NCBI GenBank assembly: GCA_031289165.1
Contig: JAITPZ010000281.1
Coordinates: 1 to 7,496 of the forward strand
Length of the DNA: 7,496 nt
Direction of reading: 5' to 3'
Origin: Synergistaceae bacterium
GTDB taxonomy: Bacteria > Synergistota > Synergistia > Synergistales > Aminobacteriaceae
Part shown: piece after piece, positions 1-6,037 of the stretch
Layout: every line of letters starts with the position of its first letter
Numbering within the stretch: position 1 is the stretch's first letter
Translations under genes and position numbers: made by a program
The notes under the pieces: generated by a model
Database searches by the model: none
Told to the model about the DNA's origin: nothing
Seen by the model: only the letters and a program-made list of their open reading frames with translations

Positions 1-412
1 CCTTGGTGATGACGAGCATCTGAATGATGACCAGAATAATGAAAATGACGCCGCCGACGATGTAATTTCCCCCCACGACAAATTCGCCGAAGGCCAGAAT
101 AATCTCGCCGGCATAACCGGTCAGAAGAATGAGACGCGTCGTCGACACGTTGAGCGCGATGCGAAAAAGCGTAACGATAAGCAGAAGCGTAGGAAAGACG
201 GATAAATCCAGCGCCCGCTTCACGTAAAAGGTCACGAGCAGCACCACGACGCCCATCGTGATGTTGCAGGCCAACAGCACATCTATAAGCATCGTCGGCA
301 GAGGGATGACCAACATGCCGACGACCAGAACCATCAAAAGAGCTACGCCGATGTCCGAGTAATAAAGTATTTTTTTCAGCACGGACATTTCCGTCCCTGC
401 ACCAGACGCCAC
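1..412 (-). CDS. flhA: Flagellar export gate protein FlhA, N-terminal part (FlhA/SctV family)
   Basis: This is the first ~137 codons of an inner-membrane protein of the FHIPEP (FlhA/SctV) family, cut by the left edge of the window. In the flagellar type III export apparatus FlhA forms the ring-shaped, proton-driven export gate. Visible features are hydrophobic segments at about residues 20-40, 44-68 and 111-134, and the family signatures IPLPTMLIDVLLACNI, VFPTLLLIVTLFRIALNVST and FGEFVVGGNYIVGG, followed by VITKG at the edge. I start it at GTG 412 because a near-perfect GGGGAGG lies 7 nt upstream; the ATG at 388 in the same frame has a poorer site. Family membership is very secure. Choosing FlhA over the injectisome homologue SctV rests on GGNY and FIILVII, which look more flagellar, and on a chemotaxis gene elsewhere in the window; the discriminating C-terminal half is missing. 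Confidence 0.85.
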   Translation of the reverse strand, partial: MASGAGTEMSVLKKILYYSDIGVALLMVLVVGMLVIPLPTMLIDVLLACNITMGVVVLLVTFYVKRALDLSVFPTLLLIVTLFRIALNVSTTRLILLTGYAGEIILAFGEFVVGGNYIVGGVIFIILVIIQMLVITK

Positions 413-625
413 CCTTTTTCCTCCCCTCGTCGAAACGCGATCGTCCTCCCGAAAAAATCTCTCGAGCAGAAGCGATCCACTTTTTCGAATAACTGTTCTA
501 TTTTACATTAATGCGTTCGGAAAAGGGAAATCGGGCACGAAAATCTTCCATATTAAATTCCCTGAAACCTCCCGCGAAACACCGTCTCCCGTCCGTCGCG
601 GGTTCTCCGCTTCACGCGCGCAGAT
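413..625. other. Intergenic region between the CTERM gene and flhA
   Basis: These 213 bases separate two minus-strand genes and carry no convincing gene. A weak inverted repeat (CCCGCG at 571-576, CGCGGG at 597-602, 20-base spacer) lies downstream of the 626-1222 gene but has no T-run, so I do not call a terminator. An AT-rich patch around 485-515 contains a TAAAAT hexamer on the minus strand that could be a -10 element for flhA, without a clear -35. Confidence 0.4.
420..426 (-). promoter_or_regulatory. Ribosome binding site fixing a GTG start for flhA
   Basis: GGGGAGG on the minus strand lies 7 nt before the GTG at 412-410. It is much stronger than anything in front of the in-frame ATG at 388-386, so the protein probably begins eight residues earlier than an ATG-only call would give. 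Confidence 0.6.
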
Positions 626-1222
626 TCATTCCCGCCGCTTCCGGCCCCTTTTCACCAGCAACGGAGGCAACAGCAGCAGCGCCCAAAGCGGGACGCCCGC
701 GCTGCAGCCGCTCAGTTTGTCGTCGATGTCGGGCCTGTCCGTGCCTTCCTTCCAAATAATGCTTTCGGAATCGATATCGACCGTGCCGACAACATCCACG
801 TCGAGCTTCCCGTAAATCTTCACGGTCCCCGAGGTCGTCGAGGTCAGCGTAACCTGATAGGTCATCCCGTCCACCGTCACCGAGGGCAGCCTGAAGGGTT
901 GACTCAGCGTGGGGTCGAGCTCGGGCATTCCGACGGGGACCGGCAGATCCACCCTTTTCGAGTACGCCCAGGCGTTGATGTCGAGCCTCGAAGCGTCGAG
1001 CTTCACTCTGACGTCGTAACCCGTGAGATATTGATTTCCGTCCTCCGTTTCCGTCAGGATATCCAGGTATCCGCTGTCCGACAGCGCGACCCGCACTACT
1101 CCCTTCGAGGCGTATCCGCCTCCCTCCAGAAGCCATATCCCGTCGATGTCGTACGCGAACGAGGGGTTCCACGTAAAAAACACCACAACCGGCACCGTCA
1201 ATATCGTCAATATTCTCCGCAT
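626..1222 (-). CDS. Secreted protein with Synergist-CTERM sorting signal
   Basis: This encodes 198 residues with an N-terminal Sec signal peptide (MRR, hydrophobic core, likely cleavage after SFA at residue 23). The middle is rich in Thr, Ser, Val and Asp and looks like beta structure. The C-terminus is tripartite: SGCSAG around Cys173, a hydrophobic stretch at about 177-190 (LWALLLLPPLLV) and a basic end (KRGRKRR). That matches the Synergist-CTERM sorting domain of Synergistetes. Signals of this class, like MYXO-CTERM, carry an invariant Cys and are thought to be processed by membrane proteases after export; that step is inferred here. I chose ATG 1222 because AGGGAG lies 8 nt upstream; an in-frame ATG at 1228 is too close to that site, and the frame opens at 1261 without one. 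The function of the mature domain (YDIDGIWLLEGGGY...) is unknown; WLLEG near the N-terminus may be a beta-barrel or lipocalin-like strand, which is a guess. It is divergent from the barrel gene at 1416. Confidence 0.85.
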   Translation of the reverse strand: MRRILTILTVPVVVFFTWNPSFAYDIDGIWLLEGGGYASKGVVRVALSDSGYLDILTETEDGNQYLTGYDVRVKLDASRLDINAWAYSKRVDLPVPVGMPELDPTLSQPFRLPSVTVDGMTYQVTLTSTTSGTVKIYGKLDVDVVGTVDIDSESIIWKEGTDRPDIDDKLSGCSAGVPLWALLLLPPLLVKRGRKRRE

Positions 1223-1230
1223 ATCCATAT

Positions 1231-1236
1231 CTCCCT
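1231..1236 (-). promoter_or_regulatory. Ribosome binding site choosing ATG 1222
   Basis: AGGGAG on the minus strand is 8 nt from the ATG at 1222-1220 and only 2 nt from the ATG at 1228-1226. The first spacing is functional, so the signal peptide starts MRRILTIL. Confidence 0.6.
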
Positions 1237-1269
1237 GACTCGAAAATTTGAACGCGTTCACTCTATCGA

Positions 1270-1278
1270 ATTATCGCA
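1270..1278 (-). promoter_or_regulatory. Candidate extended -10 promoter for the CTERM gene
   Basis: On the minus strand the sequence TGC-GATAAT is an extended -10 element with five of six TATAAT bases, about 48 nt before the chosen ATG. No good -35 hexamer sits at the proper distance. A perfect TATAAT also occurs on the minus strand at 1371-1366, again without a clear -35, so the real start site is uncertain. Confidence 0.35.
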
Positions 1279-1415
1279 GATGAAAGTAACATTAAACTAC
1301 GGATTCTGCGCGAAACATCACGTTGATGCTTGCGTCCCGGCCGTATCGGTGCAAGAATAGGAGATATTATAAAGGAACAGGGATTTGGAAAAGCGAAGAA
1401 TCGGAGGGCAGGAAC

Positions 1416-2093
1416 ATGGCGGGAAAAAGAGGTGTTGACGCGCTGGCTGTTTTTTTGCTGTGCGCGATATTTGCGACAGCCCCCGTCGGAGCCGCGAACG
1501 CCGCGGAGGATGGAGGAAAACTGTTTTTTCTGTCTCCGGCGGTAAGCGGATACTTCCCGACGAGTTCAAAGACCCGCGACGCGTTCGGAAGTTCATGGTG
1601 GAGCATCGGGGTAACTCTGAACATGGAAACGCTGGTTGACGGGTTCGCGGCGGGAGGTTTCAGTTTTTCTCCCTGGTTCGGTCTTTATCACGCGGACAAA
1701 AACGACAACGACGCCTGGGTCGTCCCCGTGGGGTTGCAGGTGCGCTGGGGTCTGAGCGGTTCGGGCAGCGTCAGGCCGTACGCGGGCGTCGGCGTCGCGG
1801 GCTACGGCATAAGGTTCGAGGATCGCGACGCCGGCGTCGATACGGGCTGGAGGGGCGCCTGGGGAGGACGCTTCCTGCTGGGAATGGACGTCACCCGCTG
1901 GTTCAACGTCGAAGCGGCCTATAACTTCATATCCGAGGTGAAGGACTATGACCTCAGCGGATTTTCCCTTCAGGGCAAGTTCAAAATGTATATTTCACGA
2001 CCCAAATCTCGGGGCTCCGCCCCAAACCCCGTCAGGGGTCCCGGACCCCTGAACCCCATTATCAAAACAAAAAATTTCATTTCATGGAAATAA
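1416..2093 (+). CDS. Outer-membrane beta-barrel-like protein with repeat-encoded tail
   Basis: This encodes 225 residues beginning with a signal peptide (MAGKRG, hydrophobic core, cleavage near AANA at 27-29). The mature part alternates polar and aromatic residues with Gly-rich turns (WSIGVTLNM, FSPWFGLYHAD, VRPYAGVGVAGYGIRF, WGGRFLLGMDVTRWFNVEAAYNF), as in small porin or OmpA-type eight-strand barrels. No specific family could be fixed. GGAGG 8 nt before ATG 1416 sets the start; the frame is open further upstream to a TTG at 1323 but without a site. The last barrel strand appears to end at FKMYI (residue 193). The remaining 32 residues, rich in Pro, Gly, Asn and Lys, are read from a GC-rich palindromic repeat and the 3' end of the convergent gene, overlapping that gene by 17 bp. 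The tail removes the usual C-terminal aromatic barrel-assembly signal. Secretion and barrel-like composition are fairly sure; the biological role is unknown. Confidence 0.75.
   Translation: MAGKRGVDALAVFLLCAIFATAPVGAANAAEDGGKLFFLSPAVSGYFPTSSKTRDAFGSSWWSIGVTLNMETLVDGFAAGGFSFSPWFGLYHADKNDNDAWVVPVGLQVRWGLSGSGSVRPYAGVGVAGYGIRFEDRDAGVDTGWRGAWGGRFLLGMDVTRWFNVEAAYNFISEVKDYDLSGFSLQGKFKMYISRPKSRGSAPNPVRGPGPLNPIIKTKNFISWK
2011..2057. repeat. GC-rich palindromic repeat (REP-like) between convergent genes
   Basis: Two adjacent inverted repeats are visible. The first is GGGGCTCCGCCCC at 2011-2023 (5-bp arms, 3-base loop). The second, at 2032-2052, has ten-base arms TCAGGGGTCC and GGACCCCTGA around a single central C. 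The block continues to GAACCCC at 2057. This resembles the GGGGCTCCGCCCC / AGGGGTC..GACCCCT intergenic repeats scattered through many GC-rich bacterial genomes. It could act as a bidirectional RNA hairpin at the ends of two convergent transcripts, but no T-run follows it on either strand, so intrinsic termination is not shown. It lies in frame inside the 1416-2093 gene. Confidence 0.65.
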
Positions 2094-2619
2094 TTTCGAT
2101 CCTGTCCAGTATAATTCTGCCGTTCCATACCCTGGCGATCGCTTCGACGTTGCCCCTCCGAGCGGCTTCTTCGAGTTCGAGGCCGGTGTTTTCCTTCACG
2201 TAAAAGCGCCGGAGGTTCTCGCCGTAATCGATGACCACGGTATCGTCGTCGTCCGGCAAAGACCTGTGACGGCGCACGCGTCCCCGGATACAGACGCCCT
2301 TCGAAGGCTCTGTTTTTGTCAGGCGCAGGGGATGATAAACGCCTCTGTCGTCGGGCGCGAGCGTGACGTAAATCGAAGCCTCGTCGTCCTGCGAATTTTC
2401 TTCCCCGGGACGCGGGTCCATCAGGCTCATCGGAACCTCCTCGATGGCAAATCTCAGATCCACGTAATCGCCCCGAAAGATGTCGCGCGGGTCGAACGGC
2501 TCGATTTCGAGGCGAACTTCCTCCCCCCGCGCCAGCACCAGCGCGGAGGTCAGCGGCCTCAGCAGAAGCACGGCCAGGGGGACGACCATAATCAGAAGGT
2601 ACTTCGCGGCGCGCCTCAC
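2077..2619 (-). CDS. GDYXXLXY-domain membrane-anchored protein
   Basis: This encodes 180 residues: one N-terminal membrane anchor (about residues 7-30, YLLIMVVPLAVLLLRPLTSALVLA), then a soluble domain with the family signature PFDPRDIFRGDYVDLRF at residues 41-57. Members of this family of unknown function are usually encoded next to DUF2157 membrane proteins, as here. Start choice: GTG 2619 lies 6 nt after GGAGGT, and its GTGA overlaps the TGA of the upstream gene, the usual form of translational coupling. An in-frame ATG at 2640 would add MERGGAA but has a weaker site. A His/Arg/Asp-rich stretch (RVRRHRSLPDDDDT) lies in the middle and a conserved-looking RVWNGRIILDRIEI strand closes the domain. 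The 3' end overlaps the convergent barrel gene by 17 bp. The anchor suggests that the domain faces the periplasm; this is inference. Confidence 0.85.
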   Translation of the reverse strand: MRRAAKYLLIMVVPLAVLLLRPLTSALVLARGEEVRLEIEPFDPRDIFRGDYVDLRFAIEEVPMSLMDPRPGEENSQDDEASIYVTLAPDDRGVYHPLRLTKTEPSKGVCIRGRVRRHRSLPDDDDTVVIDYGENLRRFYVKENTGLELEEAARRGNVEAIARVWNGRIILDRIEIISMK

Positions 2620-3845
2620 GGCAGCACCTCCGCGTTCCATCGTTTTTCCCGGCGCTTCCTGTGGAGATGCTCCAGCCAGAAACCCATCCCGGCCAGAATG
2701 AGCCCTCCAACGGTGAAAAATATCGCCTTCGGCATGAAATCGTAGAAACGGTCGAAGTAATAACGCAGAATCAACAGGCAGAAAAAGGGAACGGCGACCA
2801 CGATCCCCCTGTTGACGAACCAGAGCATGGCGACGCCCACAAAAATCGCCATGCCGATGGAACACGCGACTTCGGGGTTTGCCGCCCAAAAGACCATGAG
2901 GTTTTTATTCATCCAGAAGATTGCTTCTCCAGGAACCCGCGACCTGTGCCACACCTCGGGAATGGTCAGAACGAGCCCGCACAGGCCCAGCAACGCGACG
3001 CCCCATCCGCCGAGCGCCCCTTTCCAGCGGCCAAAGGCGCAGACGCCGAGCGCCGTCCCAGGCAAAACTCCGAAAATAAGGAACATCACGATGTCGTTGA
3101 AGAACAGGGCACTCTGAATGCCCAGCAGGGTCAGGACGATAAAAACATTCAGATTGAAACCAAAACTCCACTCGCTGTCGATAAACCACCAGAGTCCCCA
3201 CAGGATCAGAACGACCAGGAGCGGCTCCGGCCGCCGGACGAAGCGCCACAGAAAATCCGCCACTCCCGCCGCGCGCGCTCCGTACTCGTAAAAACCATAA
3301 TGCCACCAGGAGTAAAATCCGTTGATGTAGACAAGGGCAACGGCCTGCAGTAAAACGAGCTGAAGGCCGTCCCTGAACAGCAGCGCCGCGGGAACGATTC
3401 CGACCATCCACCAAAAAAGCGCCGTCGTGTAATGTCCGCCCTCGTTGAATATCTGCGCGATCAGGAAAATGCCCCCGCCGTAGACAAAACTGCCCAAAAG
3501 CAACAGGGCCCGTGACGTTTTGGGCAGCGAAAACTCAATCTGCCAGGCCGACAGAATCGACAGAACGTACACCGTCAGAATCAGTCCTACCCTGAAAACG
3601 CGGCTGAACTCCATCCAGTTCGCCGCGACCCAACTCAGGAATCCCAACCCCACGAGCATCGCCCCGAGGGCCACGAGCGCCTGCGACATTCGCCCCCTCT
3701 TCGAGGGATCGTAAAGGCCGCCGATGGCGTGAACCTGTTCCTCGGAAAGCAGGTTCGATCGCTGCCAGTAATCCAGTTCCTGCCGCAGAAACGCGAAGTC
3801 TCTTTTGTGAATCGGGCGTTTTGAAAACGCGGCGGGATCACTCAT
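2616..3845 (-). CDS. DUF2157 family polytopic membrane protein
   Basis: This encodes 409 residues. A soluble N-terminal segment of about 50 residues (FAFLRQELDYWQRSNLLSEEQ, typical of DUF2157) is followed by roughly twelve hydrophobic segments, beginning near residues 54-76, 82-101, 112-133, 140-157 and 160-179 and ending near 373-391, then a basic cytoplasmic tail (HLHRKRREKRW). DUF2157 proteins are inner-membrane proteins without an assigned function, commonly paired with a GDYXXLXY-domain protein; that partner follows here with a 4-nt overlap. The gene begins 12 nt after the metG stop with no recognisable ribosome binding site, so it is probably translated by reinitiation or coupling from metG. 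Full family length and no frameshift were seen. The family call is firm; transport, sensing or envelope roles remain open. Confidence 0.85.
   Translation of the reverse strand: MSDPAAFSKRPIHKRDFAFLRQELDYWQRSNLLSEEQVHAIGGLYDPSKRGRMSQALVALGAMLVGLGFLSWVAANWMEFSRVFRVGLILTVYVLSILSAWQIEFSLPKTSRALLLLGSFVYGGGIFLIAQIFNEGGHYTTALFWWMVGIVPAALLFRDGLQLVLLQAVALVYINGFYSWWHYGFYEYGARAAGVADFLWRFVRRPEPLLVVLILWGLWWFIDSEWSFGFNLNVFIVLTLLGIQSALFFNDIVMFLIFGVLPGTALGVCAFGRWKGALGGWGVALLGLCGLVLTIPEVWHRSRVPGEAIFWMNKNLMVFWAANPEVACSIGMAIFVGVAMLWFVNRGIVVAVPFFCLLILRYYFDRFYDFMPKAIFFTVGGLILAGMGFWLEHLHRKRREKRWNAEVLP
2626..2631 (-). promoter_or_regulatory. Ribosome binding site inside the DUF2157 gene for the coupled GTG start
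   Basis: GGAGGT on the minus strand is embedded in the last codons of the DUF2157 gene (Ala-Glu-Val) and stands 6 nt before GTG 2619. It supports translational coupling of the two membrane proteins. Confidence 0.65.
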
Positions 3846-3857
3846 GACTGCGGCCGG

Positions 3858-5807
3858 TCAGCGCACCCGACTGCCCAGCGGGACGTCCGAGGCGGGAACG
3901 ACGAGCACCACCTGCTCGTTTTCTCCCTCTCCCGCGCTGGCGGCCAGTATCATCCCGTTGCTCTCGACCCCGCACAGCTTCGCCGGCTTCAGGTTCGTCA
4001 CCATGATGACGCGCCGTCCTTCGAGTTCCTCGGGCCTGAAAAAATTCCTGATGCCCGAACAGATCGTCCGGTGCTCGTACCCCAGATCGACCTCGAGCTT
4101 ATAGAGTTTTTTCGATCTCGGGATCTCCTCCACCCTGACGATCTGCGCCACGCGCATCTCCACGGAACGGAATCCGTCGACGTCGATCTCCGCCTCATGC
4201 TCGACATCTCGCTCTTTCTCCTCCGGCTTCGGGGACGCCGACGCCCGATCCTTTTTCCACTGCTCGAGGTCGATACGGGGGAACAGAACCTCGGCCTTAT
4301 CGACCTTCGTTCCCGCGCCGCCTCCCCAGCGAAACTCGTCGAGCTGCGCCGAGAGGGGACTTCCGCCGCAGCCGAGCTGCTTCCATATTTTTTCCGCGGA
4401 CTCGGGGATATACGGCGCCACCAGAAGCGCCGAAAGCCGCAACACCTCGTAGAGATTGCACAGAACGCTCCGCAGGCGCTCCGTCTTTTCCTCTTTATTC
4501 AATTTCCAGGGCATCGTCTCATCTATATACTTGTTGCCCCGGCCGATGAAGGCCCAGATCTGCTTCAGCGCCTCGTCATAGGAGAAGGTCGCCATAGCCT
4601 GATCGACCAGTCCAAGAGTGCTTTCACCGAACGCGCGAAGCTCCAGATCGAGCGGGTCGCCCCCCTGCAAACCGTTGCCGCCGCCGTCCGGAACGACCCC
4701 GTTTGCGTAACTGACGATCATCTGAAGCGTACGGTTCAGCAGGTTGCCCAGGTCGTTCGCCAGGTCGCTGTTGATGCGCCCCACCAGCGCCGTTTCGGAG
4801 AAGTCGCCGTCGTTGCCGAACGGAACCTCGCGCAGCAGAAAATACCGAAAGGCGTCGGCTCCGTAGAGTTCGGCCATTTTAAAGGGATCGACGACGTTGC
4901 CTTTGGACTTGCTCATCTTCTCCCCGTCCACGGTCCACCAGCCGTGCGCGATCACCGACACCGGAACGTTGATCCCCAGGGCCAGCAGCATCAGGGGCCA
5001 TATCACGCAGTGAAAACGAATGATGTCCTTGCCGACCATATGCCGCACGACGGGCCAGTATCTTTTGAACATCTCCTGACTGTCCAGGTAGCCGACCGCC
5101 GTCGCGTAGTTGATCAGGGCGTCGAACCAGACGTAAACCACGTGTTTTTCGTCGCCGGGGATGGGAATCCCCCATTTGAGCGTCGTGCGCGAGACGGACT
5201 GGTCGCGCACCTCTCCGCGCAGGAAACTCATGATTTCGTTATAGCGAATGCGGGGCATCACGCCCTGCAGGTTTTTTTCGTAATGTTCGATGAGCTCCGG
5301 GACGTACTTCGAGGCCCTGAAGAAGTAGCTTTCCTCCTTCATGGTGATCAGAGGCCGACCGCAGTCGGGGCAGGTCCGGTTCTCCCCCATGCTCGACTCC
5401 GGAACGTAGGTCTCGCACGGCACGCAGTACCAGCCCTCGTAGCTGCCCTTGTAGATATCGCCCTGATTCATCAGCTTTTTGAACATGGCCTGCACCACGC
5501 GGATGTGCCGATCCTCCGTCGTGCGGATGAAGTCGTCGTTGCTGATGTTGAGAACCTTCCACAGCTCCCGGAAGTTGACGTGAATTTTGTCGACCAGCTC
5601 CTGCGGCGTCATCCCCCTGGCCTCGGCCGCCGTCTGAATCTTCTGCCCATGTTCATCCGTCCCCGTCAGAAAGCGAACGTCGTACCCCTTCATGCGCATG
5701 TAGCGGCTCATCACGTCACAGGCTATCGTCGTGTAGGCGTGCCCGATGTGCGGGATATCGTTGACATAATAAATCGGGGTCGTGATGTAAAAACTTTTCT
5801 TCTCCAT
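3858..5807 (-). CDS. metG: Methionyl-tRNA synthetase with C-terminal tRNA-binding domain
   Basis: This 649-residue cytoplasmic class I aminoacyl-tRNA synthetase charges tRNA-Met with methionine. The HIGH motif is at residues 20-23 (PHIGHAY) and KMSKS at 297-301 (GEKMSKSKGN). One zinc knuckle is complete, with Cys128/131 and Cys146/149 (YCVPC and CPDC). The anticodon-binding helical domain includes the N..Y.....PW signature (Asn425, Tyr427, Pro433, Trp434). A charged linker at about 518-538 leads to an EMAPII/Trbp111-type OB-fold from about 544 to the end, which helps bind tRNA and dimerise the enzyme. I start at ATG 5807, 7 nt after GGAGGT; the seven extra upstream codons reading from 5828 lack a site. 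It heads an apparent operon with the DUF2157 and GDYXXLXY genes and is divergent from the hemerythrin gene. Length and motifs are normal; no T-box leader was recognised. Confidence 0.98.
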   Translation of the reverse strand: MEKKSFYITTPIYYVNDIPHIGHAYTTIACDVMSRYMRMKGYDVRFLTGTDEHGQKIQTAAEARGMTPQELVDKIHVNFRELWKVLNISNDDFIRTTEDRHIRVVQAMFKKLMNQGDIYKGSYEGWYCVPCETYVPESSMGENRTCPDCGRPLITMKEESYFFRASKYVPELIEHYEKNLQGVMPRIRYNEIMSFLRGEVRDQSVSRTTLKWGIPIPGDEKHVVYVWFDALINYATAVGYLDSQEMFKRYWPVVRHMVGKDIIRFHCVIWPLMLLALGINVPVSVIAHGWWTVDGEKMSKSKGNVVDPFKMAELYGADAFRYFLLREVPFGNDGDFSETALVGRINSDLANDLGNLLNRTLQMIVSYANGVVPDGGGNGLQGGDPLDLELRAFGESTLGLVDQAMATFSYDEALKQIWAFIGRGNKYIDETMPWKLNKEEKTERLRSVLCNLYEVLRLSALLVAPYIPESAEKIWKQLGCGGSPLSAQLDEFRWGGGAGTKVDKAEVLFPRIDLEQWKKDRASASPKPEEKERDVEHEAEIDVDGFRSVEMRVAQIVRVEEIPRSKKLYKLEVDLGYEHRTICSGIRNFFRPEELEGRRVIMVTNLKPAKLCGVESNGMILAASAGEGENEQVVLVVPASDVPLGSRVR

Positions 5808-5842
5808 AATTAGGACCTCCGTCTGCAAATCTCCGCTCGAAT

Positions 5843-5856
5843 TTCGGTTCTGAGTC
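5843..5856 (+). repeat. Direct repeat copy 1 flanking the hemerythrin gene
   Basis: TTCGGTTCTGAGTC occurs here, in the metG leader region, and again exactly at 6469-6482 in the same orientation, beyond the 3' end of the hemerythrin gene. The two 14-base copies bracket the hemerythrin transcription unit. Confidence 0.5.
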
Positions 5857-5874
5857 CCGGTAAATAACTTCTAT

Positions 5875-5880
5875 ACTATA
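5875..5880 (-). promoter_or_regulatory. Candidate -10 element for the metG operon
   Basis: TATAGT on the minus strand lies 67 nt before the metG ATG. Seventeen bases upstream is TGGTGA, a poor -35 (three of six). A shifted TATAGA overlaps it. The call is weak; position in the divergent gap is the main support. Confidence 0.3.
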
Positions 5881-5942
5881 CCTTCCTGCCGATTTTTTCA
5901 CCATATCCGCAACATCGAGGTTTCAATATAGAATATCTACTG

Positions 5943-5954
5943 AATAAATTTATT
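5943..5954. repeat. Perfect 12-bp AT palindrome beside the hemerythrin promoter
   Basis: AATAAATTTATT is its own reverse complement and ends 1 bp before the TGG of the extended -10 at 5956. It occupies the -35 to -10 spacer of that promoter, where a dimeric regulator could act. Its AT-rich setting means that it may also be chance or a DNA-bending tract. Confidence 0.35.
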
Positions 5955-5955
5955 T

Positions 5956-5964
5956 TGGTATAAT
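5956..5964 (+). promoter_or_regulatory. Extended -10 promoter of the hemerythrin gene
   Basis: TGG-TATAAT is a perfect extended -10 element. Transcription should start near 5971, giving a leader of about 67 nt. No consensus -35 is present, as is common for extended -10 promoters. It stands in the divergent gap and points toward the gene at 6038. Confidence 0.6.
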
Positions 5965-6037
5965 TTTAAAAAAATTCTGGGCCTGTTGGCATCTCGAACC
6001 AGGACATTTCATTCGGGAAAAGGGGAGGAAGAAATTT

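Noticed and set aside
498..551. 17-codon frame on the minus strand upstream of flhA, preceded by AGGGA
   Set aside because: It is too short to judge; its product has no leader-peptide features such as repeated regulatory codons and no attenuator follows.
571..602. CCCGCG/CGCGGG inverted repeat as a terminator for the CTERM gene
   Set aside because: The arms are only six bases with a 20-base spacer and no T-run follows on the minus strand.
2661..3353. Plus-strand frame of 230 codons opposite the DUF2157 gene
   Set aside because: Its product is highly hydrophilic and low in complexity, and it mirrors a clear membrane protein on the minus strand.
4071..5813. Long open frame of 580 codons on the plus strand opposite metG
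   Set aside because: It is the antisense shadow of metG, whose HIGH, KMSKS and zinc motifs prove the minus strand is coding. The product is His/Arg/Val/Leu-rich without domains, as expected from GC-rich codon mirrors.
5808..6000. T-box or SAM riboswitch in the metG leader
   Set aside because: I saw no T-box sequence, no terminator/antiterminator pair and no recognisable SAM aptamer core; a covariance-model search would be decisive.
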